Positions 1 to 8,396 of a stretch of 64,000 bases of DNA are shown piece after piece (the stretch's first letter is position 1; every line of letters starts with the position of its first letter). The translations under genes and the position numbers were made by a program. The DNA comes from an uncultured Gemmatimonadota bacterium (GTDB lineage: Bacteria > Gemmatimonadota > Gemmatimonadetes > Gemmatimonadales > Gemmatimonadaceae), in NCBI GenBank assembly GCA_946480295.1, contig CAMLIT010000005.1, positions 1 to 64,000 of the forward strand, given 5' to 3'. The notes beneath the pieces were generated by a model. The model did no database searches, had not been told where the DNA came from, and worked only from the letters and a program-made list of their open reading frames with translations.

Positions 1-1040
1 CGGGGGGGGGCGTCCCACCATATAAGTTGGGTTGCCACCCCCCGCGGTGGTGTTCCCCCTACCCCCCGGGGCGCGCCCGGCCCCCCGCCCCCCAACGCCT
101 CCCGCCTCCCGCCTCCCTCCTCCCGCCCCACCACCACCGCCAACCCCTCCCTCACCAGCTCGTACTCCAGCGGCGGGTCCTGCGTGACGATCTCCCCGTC
201 CACGGCGATGGCCTTGATGTGCTTCCCGGGGCGCGGCGCGATCCGGCAGCGGTCCACGAGAAAGGCGTCCATCGCCGGGGTCCGCGACACCGCGTGGATC
301 CCGCGCGTCGCCGCGGCCAGCGCCAGCGCCAGGATGCGCGCGCCGGTCGCCGAGCGGACGACCATGACGTGCAGCCCGCGCCGGCCCCCCTCGATGCGGG
401 CGCCGAGCGTCGGCAGCTTCAGCTCCCGCTCGCTCACCCCCACGAACACGAGGGGCGTCAGATACTCGCGCGTGACGCCTCCCACCTCGATCGCCACGCG
501 GAACTTCGGAACGCTCCGCAGGATGTGCAGCGCCGCCACCGCAGACGCGAGCCAGTAGCCGAGCCGCGGCCGCCAGCGCTCGCGCACCCGCACGAAGGCG
601 ACATACGCGCCCACGCTGCTCGTGTTGAGGAAGACGCGGCCATTCACCGTGCCGACGTCGATCCGCCGCGTGGCCTCGCCGCGCGCGGCGCGAGCCGCCG
701 CCGCCAGGTCCTCCGGGAGCCCGAGGTCCTTCGCCAGGTGGTTCAGCGTGCCGGCCGGCAGGATCGCCAGCTCGACCCCCGTTCGCACGAGGACGTCGGC
801 GCTGGTGCCGATGGTGCCATCGCCCCCCGCCACGAGCACGCGGCGCGTGCCGGCCAGCACCGCGTCGCGGACGCGCTGCGCCAGCGACCGTGGCTCGATC
901 TGCTGCACGTCGAAGCCGCCCGCCTCCGTCAGGGCGCGCAGCGCCTCCGCCGCGTCGTCGGCGTTGAGGTTGACGAAGGCGGGGATGGCGCGGGCGTCGC
1001 CCGCGCCATCGCGATCCACTGGGTCGGCATGCTCCGGCAC
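1..1040 (-). CDS. Diacylglycerol/sphingosine kinase-type lipid kinase (3' end beyond window)
   Basis: The frame encodes a DAGK catalytic-domain protein. It has a GGDGT nucleotide-binding motif at about residues 72-76, followed by PAGTLNHLAKDLGLP, which matches the conserved loop of the YegS/DagK family, and a central beta-rich half. It probably phosphorylates a membrane lipid at the cytoplasmic face. The first usable start after an in-frame TGA (1047-1049) is GTG at 1040, 57 bp downstream of the stop of the glycosyltransferase fusion, so the two may be co-transcribed. Family similarity ends near position 150. After that the frame enters GGGAGGC heptad repeats and a G/P-rich stretch and reaches the window edge without a stop. 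The kinase assignment is firm; the C-terminus is not. Confidence 0.8.
   Translation of the reverse strand, partial: MPEHADPVDRDGAGDARAIPAFVNLNADDAAEALRALTEAGGFDVQQIEPRSLAQRVRDAVLAGTRRVLVAGGDGTIGTSADVLVRTGVELAILPAGTLNHLAKDLGLPEDLAAAARAARGEATRRIDVGTVNGRVFLNTSSVGAYVAFVRVRERWRPRLGYWLASAVAALHILRSVPKFRVAIEVGGVTREYLTPLVFVGVSERELKLPTLGARIEGGRRGLHVMVVRSATGARILALALAAATRGIHAVSRTPAMDAFLVDRCRIAPRPGKHIKAIAVDGEIVTQDPPLEYELVREGLAVVVGREEGGGRREALGGGGPGAPRGVGGTPPRGVATQLIWWDAPP
97..127. repeat. GCCTCCC heptanucleotide array in the lipid kinase tail
   Basis: Four imperfect copies of the heptad GCCTCCC stand in tandem. The same heptad flanks the palindromic elements at about 10.6, 32.4, 37.1, 44.9 and 52.5 kb. 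Here it lies in the C-terminal coding frame of the kinase, encoding a G/R/E-rich tail. Confidence 0.6.
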
Positions 1041-1097
1041 GAGCGGTCAAAACGCCAGCTTCGTGCCCCGCCGCGCACGCTCGGCGCGGCGGCGCGC

Positions 1098-4000
1098 CTA
1101 CGCCTGCGACAGGCTCTCGACCGTCGCCTTCCGCTCCAGCTTCCCCCAGCCGACCACGCGGCCGCGGAACGCCGCCTCGAAGGAGCGCACCACGACCCAG
1201 TACATCACCTGCCGGTACGCGAAGCGCTGGAGGAAGATGAGCCAGCTCAGCTGCCTGTCCTCCCCCGGCTCCATGAGGAAGGCGATCATCGCCGCCGCCC
1301 AGTCCACGAGCAGGAAGACGGCGTAGTACGCCATCACCTGCTCGAGGTTCGTCAGCGCGTACGTGCCGCCGTGCTCCTGCTTCGTGAGCCACACCGAGAC
1401 GAGGCTCCACACGAACATGAGGTCCGCGATCGGCGACAGCGCGGGGAGCAGGAGCTGGAACAGCCACACGTTGGGCAGGGCGACCCAGCCGAGCGAGCCA
1501 TAGCGCTTCCGGAAGAGCGCGTCGCGGTGCTTCCACGCGCACTGGAGCGTGCCGAACGACCAGCGGAAGCGCTGCCTGGCGAGCGTCTTCAGCGTGTCCG
1601 GCGCCTCGGTGAACGCCACGGCGCCGTCGGCGTACGCCACCCGGTAGCCGGCGCGCCGCACCCCGAGGGTGAGGTCCTGGTCCTCGGCGAGGGTGTCGCT
1701 CCGGAAGCCGCCCGCCCGCTGCACGACGCTCCGCCGCCACGCGCCGACGGCGCCCGGGACCACCGTGATGCAGTCGAGGAGCGAGAAGGCGCGCCGGTCC
1801 AGGTTCTGGCTCGTGACGTACTCCAGCGCCTGCCACCGCGTGACGAGGTTGATGCGGTTGCCGACCTTCGCGTTCCCCGCCACCGCGCCCACCTTCTCGT
1901 CGGCGAGCGGCTGTACCAGCTCGGCGACCGTGTCCGGCGCGAAGATGGTGTCGGCGTCGAGGCAGATCACCATCTCGTGGCGCGCGTGCGCGAGCCCGAA
2001 GTTCAACGCGCTCGCCTTCCCGCCGTTCGGCTTCGTGTACACCGAGACCTTCGGGTGCCCGGCGAACGCGGCGTGCGCCACGGCGTGCGTGTCGTCGCGC
2101 GAGCCGTCGTCGACCACCACGACCTCGATCGCGCCCGCGTACTCCTGCGCGAGCAGGCTCTCGACCGTGCGGACGATGACCTTCGCCTCGTTGTACGCCG
2201 GCACGATCACGCTCACCGGCGGGGCGAACTTCGTCGGCTCGCCGCGGCGCTGGTGCCGCTGCATGCGCTGGAGCAGCGCGAGCGCGCCGATGAAGAACAG
2301 CCGCGCGATGCCCAGCGCCACGGCGATGGTGAAGACCCAGAACATCAGCCACTCGGTGCCGCCCAGGAGCTCGAACCCGCTCGCCTCGAGCAGCCGCCGC
2401 ACCTGGCCGAGCGCGGGCACCGGGGGCATTGCCCGGTCGCGGGTGAGCCCGATGAGCTGCGAGACGAGGACGAGGGTGTCGCCGCGGGCGCGCAGCGAGT
2501 CGATGAGCGGGCCGAGCGCGGCGAGCGTGCGCGAGCGGTCGCCGCCGCCGTCGTGGAGGAGGACGACGTTGCACGCGTGCGTGTCCTTCCTGCCCAGGGT
2601 GTCGCGGCACGTGGCCAGCGAGTCGGCCGTGCCGGGGAGCGGCCGCGCCTCGAGCACGTAGGCGACGATCGAGTCCACTGGCGGATCGCGCCAGTCCTCG
2701 GCGTCCACGTGCAGGCCGACGGTGAGGTAGTTCTTCTCCGACGCGATCGCGATCGGCACCAGCTCGCTCGACGACGTGGGCTCGGCGTCGCCGAAGTAGG
2801 GCGGCCGGAAGAGCGCCGTGCGGCGGTTGATGAGCGCCTCGATGAGCCGTTCGTTCGCGTCGATCTCCATCCGCGTGACGACGTTGCTCGTCAGGCCGAG
2901 GTTCGGGTGCGACCAGGTGTGGTTCCCGATCTCGTGCCCTTCGCTGTACTCGCGCCGCAGCACCTTCGCGCGCGTCTCGACGTTCTGCCCGATGACGAAG
3001 AACGTCGCCTTCACCCCGCGCGAAGCGAGCGTGTCGAGGATCGCGCCGGTCCAGTCGCTCGGACCGTCGTCGAAGGTCAGCGCGACCCAGTGCGGATGCT
3101 CCTCCTGGACGCCGTACCGCTGGACGATGTACGGCGTCGAGTACGACGTGAACACCTCGTTCGTCACGAGCCCGGTCGCGGTGTCCACGTGCACGCGCCG
3201 CGTGCCGCTCGTCGGGCGCGCGCGCACGCGCAGGATCTCGCCGTTCGACTCGATCTCCGGGTAGTAGCTGGGCGGCACGACGCCGAGGCTGTCCGGCGTG
3301 TTGAGATTGCCGTCCTCGTCCACCGCGCGCCACATGGACGGGTCCTCGGAGCCGAGCCGCCAGACGGCGCTCCCGGCCGCGCCGATCTGCTCGGCGAACT
3401 TCATCTCGTTGTACGCCGTCACGCCGTCGAGGAACCACACGATGTGGTCCGTCGAGTCGGGGCTCGAGTACGTGATGTACGGATTGAGCGACGCCGGGTC
3501 GAAGTGCATCACCGCGCCGCTGTCGCGCAGCGCCGTCACGACGTCCTGGAAGGTGCGCTCCTCGGCCTGCTTCGCCTGGCCCGGCGCGGGGGGCAGGTCG
3601 TTCCAGTCGTAGCCGTACGCGCCGAGCATGAGGATCATCTTCCGCGGCGGCACGACGCGGGCGATGGCCCGCGCGCGCTGCTCGTAGAACTGCTGGCTGG
3701 CGATCGGTCCGGGCGAGCTCGCGCCATAGTGCTCGTCGAAGAGCATCACGAAGAGCGCGTCCGTGACCGGGACGAGGGCGCGCAGCTCCCGTTCGCTCGC
3801 GTACGACGGCACCGCCTCGGCGGTGATCTTCCGCATCGGCGCCAGCGCGGCGTGGAGCTGCGCCGTGAACTGGAGCGCCGCCCCCTCCAGCCCGGGGACG
3901 TCCTCGAAGTCGACGACCACGCCCGAGAGGTTGTACGGATACTTCATCAGGGCGGAGAGCTGCGCGATCGCGCGCGCGCGGGCCGCGGGGCGGGTCAGGA

Positions 4001-4586
4001 GGTTGCGCAGCGTCGGCGCCCGGAAGCCCTTCTGCGTCGTGTCGAAGTTGCTGACCATGACGAGCAGCTTCGGCTGCGACTCCGGGGGCAGGGTGCGCAC
4101 GAGCTGCAGCACCTTGGGGTCGACGCTGAGCTGGAGCGAATCGCCGCCCGGCGCGACGAAGGCCCACTCCAGCACCACCCAGTCCATCTTCTTCAGGTTC
4201 GTCTGGAGCGACGCGCGCGAGTTGTCGTCCCAGTTCACGTAGAAGCCGGCGACGATCGGCTTGTCGCGCGGGGTGGGCTTGTCGCTGGCGACGGGGCGGA
4301 TCGGGATCAGGTCGGGGCGGCGCGACTTCGGGATGGGGCTGTGCCGCGCGGCCTCGAAGAACTTCCGGTGCCAGTAGTTGCGCTCCCGCTGCATCTTCGT
4401 GGTCGCCGGCTTGCGCAGGATCGCGTTCGCCGGATGCAGCTCGGGGAGGATGGGGGGCGCGAGGATGCCGATCGCCAGGACGAGCCCGAGCACGGTCGTG
4501 ATGATGCCGACCGCGAGCGCGGCGCGCCGGATCCGGCGCCAGCGCTTCCCGGTCTGATCGATGAAGACTGCGGCGTGCTCGGCCAT
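1098..4586 (-). CDS. Trifunctional GH18-like / NodB polysaccharide deacetylase / GT2 synthase
   Basis: This 1162-residue protein joins three envelope-polysaccharide modules. An N-terminal membrane anchor (about residues 20-45) is followed by a GH18-like barrel with VVVDFED near residue 222, matching the DxxDxE-type catalytic loop. A NodB deacetylase domain follows, with TFDDGPS near 502 and HTWSH as the metal-binding motif. After a further membrane segment (about 745-770) comes a processive GT2 domain with VIVPAYNE, LDADT (DXD) and QRFRW, ending in several membrane helices. The order suggests synthesis and export of a beta-linked GlcNAc-like polymer, with deacetylation and cleavage outside, as PgaC and PgaB do with separate proteins. 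Similar three-domain proteins are known in other phyla. The polymer is an inference. Confidence 0.88.
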   Translation of the reverse strand: MAEHAAVFIDQTGKRWRRIRRAALAVGIITTVLGLVLAIGILAPPILPELHPANAILRKPATTKMQRERNYWHRKFFEAARHSPIPKSRRPDLIPIRPVASDKPTPRDKPIVAGFYVNWDDNSRASLQTNLKKMDWVVLEWAFVAPGGDSLQLSVDPKVLQLVRTLPPESQPKLLVMVSNFDTTQKGFRAPTLRNLLTRPAARARAIAQLSALMKYPYNLSGVVVDFEDVPGLEGAALQFTAQLHAALAPMRKITAEAVPSYASERELRALVPVTDALFVMLFDEHYGASSPGPIASQQFYEQRARAIARVVPPRKMILMLGAYGYDWNDLPPAPGQAKQAEERTFQDVVTALRDSGAVMHFDPASLNPYITYSSPDSTDHIVWFLDGVTAYNEMKFAEQIGAAGSAVWRLGSEDPSMWRAVDEDGNLNTPDSLGVVPPSYYPEIESNGEILRVRARPTSGTRRVHVDTATGLVTNEVFTSYSTPYIVQRYGVQEEHPHWVALTFDDGPSDWTGAILDTLASRGVKATFFVIGQNVETRAKVLRREYSEGHEIGNHTWSHPNLGLTSNVVTRMEIDANERLIEALINRRTALFRPPYFGDAEPTSSSELVPIAIASEKNYLTVGLHVDAEDWRDPPVDSIVAYVLEARPLPGTADSLATCRDTLGRKDTHACNVVLLHDGGGDRSRTLAALGPLIDSLRARGDTLVLVSQLIGLTRDRAMPPVPALGQVRRLLEASGFELLGGTEWLMFWVFTIAVALGIARLFFIGALALLQRMQRHQRRGEPTKFAPPVSVIVPAYNEAKVIVRTVESLLAQEYAGAIEVVVVDDGSRDDTHAVAHAAFAGHPKVSVYTKPNGGKASALNFGLAHARHEMVICLDADTIFAPDTVAELVQPLADEKVGAVAGNAKVGNRINLVTRWQALEYVTSQNLDRRAFSLLDCITVVPGAVGAWRRSVVQRAGGFRSDTLAEDQDLTLGVRRAGYRVAYADGAVAFTEAPDTLKTLARQRFRWSFGTLQCAWKHRDALFRKRYGSLGWVALPNVWLFQLLLPALSPIADLMFVWSLVSVWLTKQEHGGTYALTNLEQVMAYYAVFLLVDWAAAMIAFLMEPGEDRQLSWLIFLQRFAYRQVMYWVVVRSFEAAFRGRVVGWGKLERKATVESLSQA

Positions 4587-4673
4587 GCTTTGTAGCGGGG
4601 GACGTCAGGAGGGCACAGACAGAGTACCTTGCGCGCGAGCCGCGGGTCACGGCGGCTCGCCCTATAGACGCGC

Positions 4674-4703
4674 GAAGGGGGACGGCGTTTGCCGTCCCCC
4701 TTC
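4674..4703 (-). terminator. Perfect 13-bp hairpin after the sigma factor gene
   Basis: A GAAGGGGGACGGC arm at 4674-4686 pairs perfectly with 4691-4703 around a 4-nt loop. It lies 28 bp beyond the sigma factor stop and before the next minus-strand gene. There is no long T run on the minus strand, so termination efficiency is uncertain. The symmetry means it could act in either direction. Confidence 0.6.
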
Positions 4704-4730
4704 TACTTCATACCTCGTGAACCGTTCGGA

Positions 4731-5624
4731 TCAGGCCGCCCAGAATCCGGCCAGGGCCCGGCCGTCCGGCGACTCGCGCAGCTTCTCGAACGCGCGCTCG
4801 CGGATCTGGCGGATGCGCTCGCGCGTCACGCCCATCAGGGCACCGATGCGCTCGAGGGTCATCGCCTCCGCGCCCTCGTCGAGGCCGTAGTAGAGGTACA
4901 GGATCTTACGCTCGCGCGGCGTCAGGTACTTCTTGAAGACGCGGTCGATGAACTCGCGCATGAGCTTGTAGTCGGTGACCTCCTCGATATCGCTGCCATC
5001 CACGCCGGCGAACCGCTCGCCGAGGGTGGAAGCTTCACGATCCGAGCGGTCGATCGGGGCGTCAAGCGAGACTTCGGCCGCCGACATCTGCTTCGCGGCG
5101 CGGATCTGCTCGGGCGTCTCCTCGAGCAGCCGGCTGATCTCGTCTTCGGTGGGATCGCGCTTCAGCACCTGCGCCAGGATCGTCTCGGCGCGGGCGAGGC
5201 GAATGAGCTGCGAGTTCTGGTTGAGCGGGATGCGCACCGAGCGCGTCTGCTCGGCGAGCGCCTTCAGGACCGCCTGCCGGACCCACCACACGGCGTAGGA
5301 GATGAACTTCACGCCCTGGTCCGGATCGAACTTTCGGACGGCCTTCAGCAGCCCCTCGTTGCCAATTGCAACAAGTTCGGACAAATCCAGCCCGTGACCC
5401 TGGTACTTCTTCACGTACGAGATCACGAAGCGGAGATTCGCCGTCACCAGCCGCTCGGCGGCCTGGCTATCGCCCCGCTGGGCCCGTCGTGCCAAACGAC
5501 GTTCCTCCTCGGGGTCCGTGATCAGCGGCAGCTTCTGGATATCCTGCAGGTACTGGTCGAAAGCGGTGGAGGGAGAAGAGCGAAAGTACCCTTTGGCGGA
5601 CCTGGTTTCGGTCACTTGCTCCAT
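4731..5624 (-). CDS. rpoD: Primary-type RNA polymerase sigma-70 factor (RpoD/SigA group)
   Basis: The 297-residue protein covers regions 1.2 to 4.2. Region 1.2 is AFDQYLQDIQKLPLIT. Region 2 has ANLRFVISYVKKYQ and KFISYAVWWVRQAVLKALAE, which recognises and melts the -10 element. A region 3 helix follows, and region 4.2 is LERIGALMGVTRERIRQIRE. There is no region 1.1, as in the short primary sigma factors of Bacteroidota, so this is either the housekeeping sigma or a very close group 2 paralogue. It has its own consensus-like promoter (5695-5723) and a hairpin after the stop, suggesting a monocistronic unit. The ATG at 5624 fits the conserved N-terminus. Whether it is the only primary sigma cannot be judged from this window. 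Confidence 0.93.
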   Translation of the reverse strand: MEQVTETRSAKGYFRSSPSTAFDQYLQDIQKLPLITDPEEERRLARRAQRGDSQAAERLVTANLRFVISYVKKYQGHGLDLSELVAIGNEGLLKAVRKFDPDQGVKFISYAVWWVRQAVLKALAEQTRSVRIPLNQNSQLIRLARAETILAQVLKRDPTEDEISRLLEETPEQIRAAKQMSAAEVSLDAPIDRSDREASTLGERFAGVDGSDIEEVTDYKLMREFIDRVFKKYLTPRERKILYLYYGLDEGAEAMTLERIGALMGVTRERIRQIRERAFEKLRESPDGRALAGFWAA

Positions 5625-5694
5625 ACACGCCCCTTACCAATGCGGTTGGCTGGAGCGAGCACTCGTGGGCTCGCGGCGACTTGCAGGGAGCGCC

Positions 5695-5723
5695 ACGATA
5701 ATGTGAGGGTACCAAAGCGTCAA
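5695..5723 (-). promoter_or_regulatory. Sigma-70-like promoter of the sigma factor gene
   Basis: Reading the minus strand, TTGACG (5718-5723) is followed by a 17-bp spacer and TATCGT (5695-5700). The predicted start site leaves a leader of roughly 65 nt before the ATG at 5624. The local sequence is also much more AT-rich than its surroundings. Confidence 0.6.
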
Positions 5724-5893
5724 CAGAAATTTCCGCCATATTGGCCGCCAAGGGCCGATCGGGGCGTCTATCTGTTGATTTGACAGCCGCTTGCAGGTTA
5801 CTCGGGAAATCCCTGAAAATTCGCGCGCCGTCCGGCGTGAAGCCGAACGGCGCTGGCGGGCACGACCATCAGCCTCCCCGGATCCGGCCTGGG

Positions 5894-6097
5894 TCAGACC
5901 GCGGGGGGGCGCGACGGCGGTGGCGCCGGCGGGTCGCGCGGCTTGGTGCGGTTGGTGGCCATGAGGATCCCGATCCCGAGCAGGACGATGACGCCGACCG
6001 CGATCCACGTGCCGGGCACGTTGAGCAGGTAGGCGGCGAAGGAGAGCCCGATGATCAGGACGATGAAGCCGATGAGGTACGTCGCGAACGATGACAT
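5894..6097 (-). CDS. Small two-helix membrane protein of unknown function
   Basis: The 67-residue product starts at ATG 6097 (MSSFATYLIG). Two hydrophobic helices cover about residues 7-25 and 30-47, joined by a short NVPGTW turn, with a basic and proline-rich tail (TKPRDPPAPPPSRPP). I do not recognise the family. A longer frame from 6160 adds only an unconvincing hydrophilic stretch, so the internal ATG directly before the hydrophobic segment is preferred. It is the last gene of the minus-strand cluster with the 3D lipoprotein and aroB, about 80 bp downstream. Confidence 0.6.
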   Translation of the reverse strand: MSSFATYLIGFIVLIIGLSFAAYLLNVPGTWIAVGVIVLLGIGILMATNRTKPRDPPAPPPSRPPAV

Positions 6098-6175
6098 GAG
6101 CGGGTGCCGGTTCGGTCCGTCCAGTCTGGGGCAAGTGTAGGGCCAGCCGCGGCCGTACACGGGCCCGCGCCTACC

Positions 6176-6712
6176 TCAGCGATGATCGGCGGCGCGATCC
6201 TTCGGCGGGATGGCCGCGCCCGCGAGCACGATGGCCGGCTCCCGCTGTGGCCGTGGCACGAGCACCGCCGTCCCGCGTCGGATGCCGAAGCGCCGCGCCT
6301 CGTGGCAGGCGGGCGTCCAGACGTCGATGCGGGCGCCCTTGATCCGCTTGCCGGTATCGTCCACCAGGAAGCGGCCGAGGTACTCCCCGCCCGCGTACAG
6401 CTCGATGTAGCGCGCGAGGGGGAAGTAGCGCGGGTCCGCCGCGACGATCCCCGGGCGCACGTAGCGGCCGCGGCGCGTGGTGCCGGTGAGGCAGTACATG
6501 GTGACGCGCACGGGCACCGGATCGCCGTAGCGCGGCGGCCCCGCGGAATCCCTGGCCCACGACCGGCTCGCGCCGCGCACGACCACCGGTGCGAGCTCCA
6601 GCGGCGCCTCGACGACCACGGGCGGATACCGCAGCGGCCGGCGCTCGTTCGACGAGCACGCCGCCAGCGCACACACGAGGGCCGCCATGGCCCACCGGCG
6701 ACCGCACGTCAC
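6176..6712 (-). CDS. 3D-domain lipoprotein (double-psi barrel, possible peptidoglycan enzyme)
   Basis: Of 178 residues, the first 20 or so form a lipoprotein signal with the lipobox LAAC just before SSNERR. From about residue 65 there is a 3D domain: VTMYCLTG, GIVAADPRYFPLARYIEL, LVDDTGKRIKGARIDVW and CHEARRFGIRRGTAVL. This is the double-psi beta-barrel found in MltA-type transglycosylases and resuscitation-like proteins, with the conserved Asp residues visible. It should sit on a membrane facing the periplasm and act on peptidoglycan. The GTG at 6712 overlaps the aroB stop as GTGA, favouring it over the ATG at 6688. Enzymatic activity is inferred from the family only. Confidence 0.78.
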   Translation of the reverse strand: MTCGRRWAMAALVCALAACSSNERRPLRYPPVVVEAPLELAPVVVRGASRSWARDSAGPPRYGDPVPVRVTMYCLTGTTRRGRYVRPGIVAADPRYFPLARYIELYAGGEYLGRFLVDDTGKRIKGARIDVWTPACHEARRFGIRRGTAVLVPRPQREPAIVLAGAAIPPKDRAADHR

Positions 6713-7791
6713 CGGAGGACCTCCAGCACCGCCTCGTCCGCCACCCCGATCACCCACCCGCGATCCGCACCCGACATCGCCCCGACGCGTTCGGGGAGCG
6801 CGTACTCGACGACCCCGCCGCGGACCTTCTTGTCGGTGCGCGTCGCGGCCAGCACCTCCTCGGCGCGCTGCTCCCGCGGGCGCTCGCTCGGCAGCGCGGC
6901 GCGGTGGACGGCCTGGCGCACGCGGTCGGCGGTCCCCGGCTCGGCGATCCCGAGCCGCTCGGCGAGGCGCGTCTCGAGCACCATCCCCGCAGCGACCGCC
7001 TGCCCGTGCAGCATGCGGTAGCCGCTCTGCAGCTCGATGGCGTGGCCGATGGTGTGGCCGAAGTTCAGGATCTTGCGCAGCCCGCCCTCGCGCTCGTCGC
7101 GGCGGACGACGTCGGCCTTGATCTCGATGCTGCGGGCGATGACCGCGGTCGCGTGCCGCGCCGAGCCGCCGACGATCGCCGGCGCGATGTCGGCGACGGC
7201 GGCGAAATGGTCCGCGTCGGCGACGACGCCGTGCTTGATCGCCTCGGCGAGGCCGGCGCCCAGGTGCTCGCGCGGGAGCGTCTCGAGGACGCTCGGGTCG
7301 GCGACCACCGCCGCCGGCTGGTGGAAGGCGCCGACGAGGTTCTTGCCCGCCGGCGTGTCCACGCCCGTCTTCCCGCCGATCGACGCGTCCACCATCGCGA
7401 GCAGCGACGTCGGGACCTGGACGAAGGGGATGCCGCGCATGAACGTGGCGGCGGCGAATCCGGCGAGGTCGCCGACGACGCCGCCGCCGAGGGCGACGAT
7501 CGTGGTGTCGCGCCCGTGGCCGGCGGCGAGGATCGCGTCGGTGAGCGCCGCCCACGTCTCGCGCGTCTTGAAGGCCTCGCCCGCGGTGATGGTGAAGACG
7601 CGCGCGCGGTCGCCGCCGAGCGCACGGGTGACGCGGTCGGCGTAGAGCGGCCCGACGTTCGTGTCCGTGACGACCGCGTAGCGGTACGCCGGCGCGGCGG
7701 CGCGGACAATGTCGCCGAGCGCGTCGAGCAGCCCGCGGCCGATCGAGACGGTGTACGTCGGCAGCACGACCTCGTGGGACACGGGCGTCAT
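6709..7791 (-). CDS. aroB: 3-dehydroquinate synthase
   Basis: AroB converts DAHP to 3-dehydroquinate, the second step of the shikimate pathway, using NAD and a divalent metal. The 360-residue protein has the NAD-binding GGGVVGDLAGF, the active-site region PTSLLAMVDASIGGKTGVD with AGKNLVGAFHQP, and the metal-binding KILNFGHTIGHAIE. Length and start are normal for the family. It overlaps the 3D lipoprotein by 4 bp and follows the cobalamin adenosyltransferase by 25 bp, so it is probably part of one transcript whose members are functionally mixed. Confidence 0.97.
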   Translation of the reverse strand: MTPVSHEVVLPTYTVSIGRGLLDALGDIVRAAAPAYRYAVVTDTNVGPLYADRVTRALGGDRARVFTITAGEAFKTRETWAALTDAILAAGHGRDTTIVALGGGVVGDLAGFAAATFMRGIPFVQVPTSLLAMVDASIGGKTGVDTPAGKNLVGAFHQPAAVVADPSVLETLPREHLGAGLAEAIKHGVVADADHFAAVADIAPAIVGGSARHATAVIARSIEIKADVVRRDEREGGLRKILNFGHTIGHAIELQSGYRMLHGQAVAAGMVLETRLAERLGIAEPGTADRVRQAVHRAALPSERPREQRAEEVLAATRTDKKVRGGVVEYALPERVGAMSGADRGWVIGVADEAVLEVLR

Positions 7792-7816
7792 CGCGTGCGA
7801 CCTCGCGGGCGCGCCA

Positions 7817-8362
7817 TCACCAGGTGACCTCGCCGGCGCCCGCGCGCCGGTTGGCCACGCGCGCCAGGGTGAAGAGCAGGTCGGAGAGCCGGTTCAGGTA
7901 GACGACGGCGAGCCCCGGGATCGCCGTGTCGCGCTGCAGCTCGACGACGCGCCGCTCGGCGCGCCGGCAGACGGTGCGCGCCACGTGCAGCGCGGCGGAC
8001 TTGGGCGTGCCGCCGGGGAGGATGAAGGAGCGGAGCGGTTCCAGCTCGTCGTCCCCCTCGTCGATCGCGCGCTCGAGCTGCTCGATGCGCGCGTCGTCGA
8101 TGCGCGCCTTCTCGAGGTGCTGCTTCATCTTGTCCGCGTCGGGGGTGGCGAGCAGCGCGCCGATCGCGAACAGGTCGCGCTGGATCGGCACGAGCACCTC
8201 GTCGATGCGCGGCATCATCTCGATCGAGCGCGCGAGGCCGATCGCCGCATTCAGCTCGTCCACCGCGCCGTACGCCTCGACGCGCGGATGGCTCTTCGGC
8301 ACGCGTCCGCCGCCGAAGAGACCCGTGTCGCCCCTGTCCCCGGTTCGTGTATAGATGCGCAT
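7817..8362 (-). CDS. Cob(I)alamin adenosyltransferase, PduO type
   Basis: This 181-residue enzyme transfers the adenosyl group of ATP to cob(I)alamin to make adenosylcobalamin. It begins with the ATP-binding signature RTGDRGDTGLFGGGR. Later come PGGTPKSAALHVARTVCRRAERR and a C-terminal YLNRLSDLLFTLARVANR helix, all typical of PduO-type enzymes. It lies between the Ser/Thr kinase (34 bp) and aroB (25 bp) in the same orientation. No other cobalamin gene is present here, suggesting it serves salvage or imported cofactor. Confidence 0.93.
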   Translation of the reverse strand: MRIYTRTGDRGDTGLFGGGRVPKSHPRVEAYGAVDELNAAIGLARSIEMMPRIDEVLVPIQRDLFAIGALLATPDADKMKQHLEKARIDDARIEQLERAIDEGDDELEPLRSFILPGGTPKSAALHVARTVCRRAERRVVELQRDTAIPGLAVVYLNRLSDLLFTLARVANRRAGAGEVTW

Positions 8363-8396
8363 GGAGGGAGAACCTATCGCGCCCGCTCGGCAGCGG

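Noticed and set aside
1..30. Poly-G start of the window as a telomere or transposon end
   Set aside because: Nothing matches it inside the window. A contig edge or low-complexity sequence is more likely.
27..4595. Open frame of 1522 codons on the plus strand
   Set aside because: It lies opposite the lipid kinase and the GH18-NodB-GT2 gene, is extremely Arg/Pro/His-rich and has no domain. Long antisense frames are expected at this GC content.
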